17,938 nt of DNA, taken from positions 1-17,938 of the forward strand of contig CAMWIF010000009.1 in NCBI GenBank assembly GCA_947174225.1. Direction: 5' to 3'. The notes under the pieces are model-generated. The model made no database searches and was not told the origin of the DNA. It was given only the letters and a program-made list of their open reading frames with translations. Both the position numbers and the translations under genes were made by a program. The DNA comes from an uncultured Porphyromonadaceae bacterium (GTDB lineage: Bacteria > Bacteroidota > Bacteroidia > Bacteroidales > Muribaculaceae). This document shows positions 16,446 through 17,938 of this stretch, in pieces; position 1 is the stretch's first letter, and the number at the start of each line of letters is the position of its first letter.

Positions 16446-17938
16446 TCACTTTTTACCCTCCATTTCCGGCTCCAATTGGTCTTTTCGCACCTCTTCAGGA
16501 GGATTTGGCGGATCTCCCCTCATTACGCTGCTCGGAGTGACGCCATACTGTTTGGTGAAGCAACGTGTGAAATATTTAGGGTCGTTGAAGCCTACTTGGA
16601 AGGCAATTTCGGTGACGTTTATATTCCGTGTGGCACGGTTTTTCACTATCAGCTCATAGGCGAGCTTGAGCCGGTAAGTGCGCATGAGTTGACCGGGACT
16701 TTGCCCCATCAGGCTCTGAGTTTTTTTATTGAGAAGGCTTCTGCTCACCCCGAGTGCTTCGGCAAATTCTCCCACCTCGAAGTAGGAGTTGGAGTAGTTG
16801 TCGCGAAGCACCTCCATAACCCGGTCTACGAATTTCTTGTCGCGGCTCTCCTCCTCGATTTCGAGATGCTCCACTTTCATATCGTCGATGCAGCGGTTCG
16901 TTTTTCGTCGGCGGTTGGCAAGGAGCTTGGGTATGCGGGCAGGTAGCAGCTCCTCGTCGAACGGCTTCAGAATGTATGCGTCGATACCTTTCTTATAGCC
17001 TTCGAGACGTGCCTCATTAGCTGTCTTTGCAGTAAGCATTATGAAGGGTATGTGGGAAAGCGAGAAGTTTTCCTTAACTTTCCCCGCCAGTTCGAGACCG
17101 TCCATCACCGGCATCATAAGGTCGCTTATGATAAGGTCGATGTCAGACGATTCGAGCACTTTCATCGCCTCCTCACCGTTGGCAGCCTCTGCCACAATAT
17201 ATTTATCGGAAAGTACCGAGCGCATAAACGCCCGCATATCGTTGTTATCCTCTACTACGAGTATCCTCAGCCTTTCGTCGTCGGAAGAATCATCTTCAGA
17301 ATAAGCCTGATTTGAGGCTACATTTGTGGTGGTTGTCTGTATATTGGCAATCCTGGAATCTGCTATAGGCACTATCACCCGGAATGAGCATCCCGTGCCA
17401 TGATTATTACGTGCGGAAATTGTGCCTCCGTACACTTCTACCAATTTGCGGCAGAGATATAGCCCTATACCACTGTCAGCGGCTCCGATTAGAGGGTATT
17501 TCATCTGGTTCTTCCCCTGATAGAAGTGGTCGAATATCTTTTCACATTCTCCATCCGCTATGCCACAGCCCGTGTCGCTGACACAGAGGTAGAAAGCACT
17601 CTGGTCGCCACATTGTGATGTCTTCAGAAGGGCGGCGTAGATGGTGACGGTGCCGTTGTCGGGGGTAAACTTAATGGCATTGCCGATAAGATTAGTAAGC
17701 ACCTTACGTAGCATATCCTCATTGAAGGGGAGGATAGGGCTGGGGAAGTGGAAAATGGTACGGATGTCGATGCCGCGCTCCATAGCGTAGACCTTGAAGG
17801 GCACGATTATATCCTCCAACACGCGCACGATGTCCCCTTTGGTGGTAACCGGCTCCATTTTCCCGGATTCGATCTTGCGGAAGTCCATCAATTGGTTTAC
17901 GAGCGAGAGGAGGTAGCGTGAGTTACGTGCCACAAAAT
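16446..17938 (-). CDS. Hybrid two-component system regulator (HTCS), C-terminal part
   Basis: The frame is open to the right edge; a GTG at 17933 is internal, since the codon before it also reads on. Counting from that GTG, about 495 residues are visible. The piece starts inside the kinase dimerization helices (SLVNQLMDFRKIESGK). The HATPase follows with N-box NLIGNAIKF (81-89), G1 DTGCGI (120), F-box IFDHFYQ and G2 DSGIGL (153). An Asp/Ser-rich linker leads to a receiver with Asp229, phosphoacceptor Asp271 (ISDLMMP) and Lys323 (ILKPF). An AraC-type domain with two HTH (about 386-408 and 437-460) and a Pro/Glu-rich tail end the protein. The phosphorylated His and the periplasmic sensor lie outside the window. 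HTCS proteins span the inner membrane, sense glycan breakdown products in the periplasm and activate the neighbouring PUL. The stop is 220 bases before the operon's first gene. Confidence 0.95.
   Translation of the reverse strand, partial: FVARNSRYLLSLVNQLMDFRKIESGKMEPVTTKGDIVRVLEDIIVPFKVYAMERGIDIRTIFHFPSPILPFNEDMLRKVLTNLIGNAIKFTPDNGTVTIYAALLKTSQCGDQSAFYLCVSDTGCGIADGECEKIFDHFYQGKNQMKYPLIGAADSGIGLYLCRKLVEVYGGTISARNNHGTGCSFRVIVPIADSRIANIQTTTTNVASNQAYSEDDSSDDERLRILVVEDNNDMRAFMRSVLSDKYIVAEAANGEEAMKVLESSDIDLIISDLMMPVMDGLELAGKVKENFSLSHIPFIMLTAKTANEARLEGYKKGIDAYILKPFDEELLPARIPKLLANRRRKTNRCIDDMKVEHLEIEEESRDKKFVDRVMEVLRDNYSNSYFEVGEFAEALGVSRSLLNKKTQSLMGQSPGQLMRTYRLKLAYELIVKNRATRNINVTEIAFQVGFNDPKYFTRCFTKQYGVTPSSVMRGDPPNPPEEVRKDQLEPEMEGKK

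Larger units (their letters stand above)
1..17938 (-). other. Polysaccharide utilization locus, probable arabinan PUL (both ends open)
   Basis: One-strand block of regulator, surface lectin-like lipoprotein, two SusC/SusD pairs and two GH43 enzymes. Gaps of 26, 15, 36, 15 and 19 bases join the six genes from 16225 to 2096. Arabinan as substrate is inferred from the endo-arabinanase-like GH43 and from the gene order, which matches the B. thetaiotaomicron arabinan locus as I remember it. Further enzymes (such as GH51 or other GH43) may lie beyond either edge. Confidence 0.7.

Noticed and set aside
16395..16946. 183-codon plus-strand open frame overlapping the HTCS gene
   Set aside because: It lies antisense to a perfectly conserved AraC/receiver coding region, has no family resemblance, and is a by-product of the codon use on the other strand.
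17931..17933. GTG as the start of the HTCS protein
   Set aside because: The frame continues upstream to the window edge, and a kinase starting here would lack the phosphorylated His and the sensor.
1..17938. tRNA, rRNA, CRISPR array, insertion sequence or phage gene
   Set aside because: Looked for on both strands; no cloverleaf, spaced repeat array, transposase or integrase motif was found, and coding genes fill almost the whole window.

Overview
This window looks like one polysaccharide utilization locus (PUL) from a gut-type Bacteroidota. I would guess Bacteroidales, with a Muribaculaceae-like base composition near 50% GC, but no rRNA or housekeeping marker is present to prove it. All eight genes lie on the minus strand and are read from right to left. 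The lineage call rests on two SusC/SusD pairs, Bacteroidota-type lipoprotein signals, a hybrid two-component regulator, a TAnnTTTG-type -7 box and the absence of clear Shine-Dalgarno sequences.

In order of transcription: (1) the C-terminal part of a hybrid two-component system regulator (kinase ATPase, receiver, AraC-type HTH), cut by the right edge; (2) a 220-base intergenic region with a promoter-like -7 box, a 21-bp-spaced direct repeat upstream of it, a very strong hairpin just downstream, and an A/C-rich leader; (3) a lipoprotein with three concanavalin-like/LamG modules, the last two being an internal duplication; (4) a classical SusC with TonB box and its SusD; (5) a second, divergent SusC lacking a canonical TonB box and its SusD; (6) a GH43 endo-arabinanase-like lipoprotein; (7) a terminator-like hairpin; (8) a second GH43 with a non-lipoprotein signal peptide, cut by the left edge.

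The proposed working model is arabinan use. The LamG lipoprotein and the SusD proteins would capture glycan at the cell surface, the lipid-anchored GH43 would cut it outside, and the two SusC porins would import the oligosaccharides. The second GH43 would then finish them in the periplasm, where the regulator's sensor domain would detect a product. As I remember it, the order regulator, surface binding protein, SusC, SusD, SusC, SusD, GH43 is that of the arabinan locus of Bacteroides thetaiotaomicron (around BT0360-BT0366). The system as a whole is therefore probably a relative of a known PUL. The less explained parts are its regulatory DNA, a strong hairpin inside the start of the endo-GH43 gene, the divergent SusC and the triple-module binding protein.

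Coding density is high. Apart from the 220-base regulatory region and a 131-base gap before the last gene, gaps are 15 to 36 bases, so the LamG-to-endo-GH43 block is very likely one operon. No tRNA, rRNA, CRISPR array, insertion sequence or plasmid/phage gene was seen.
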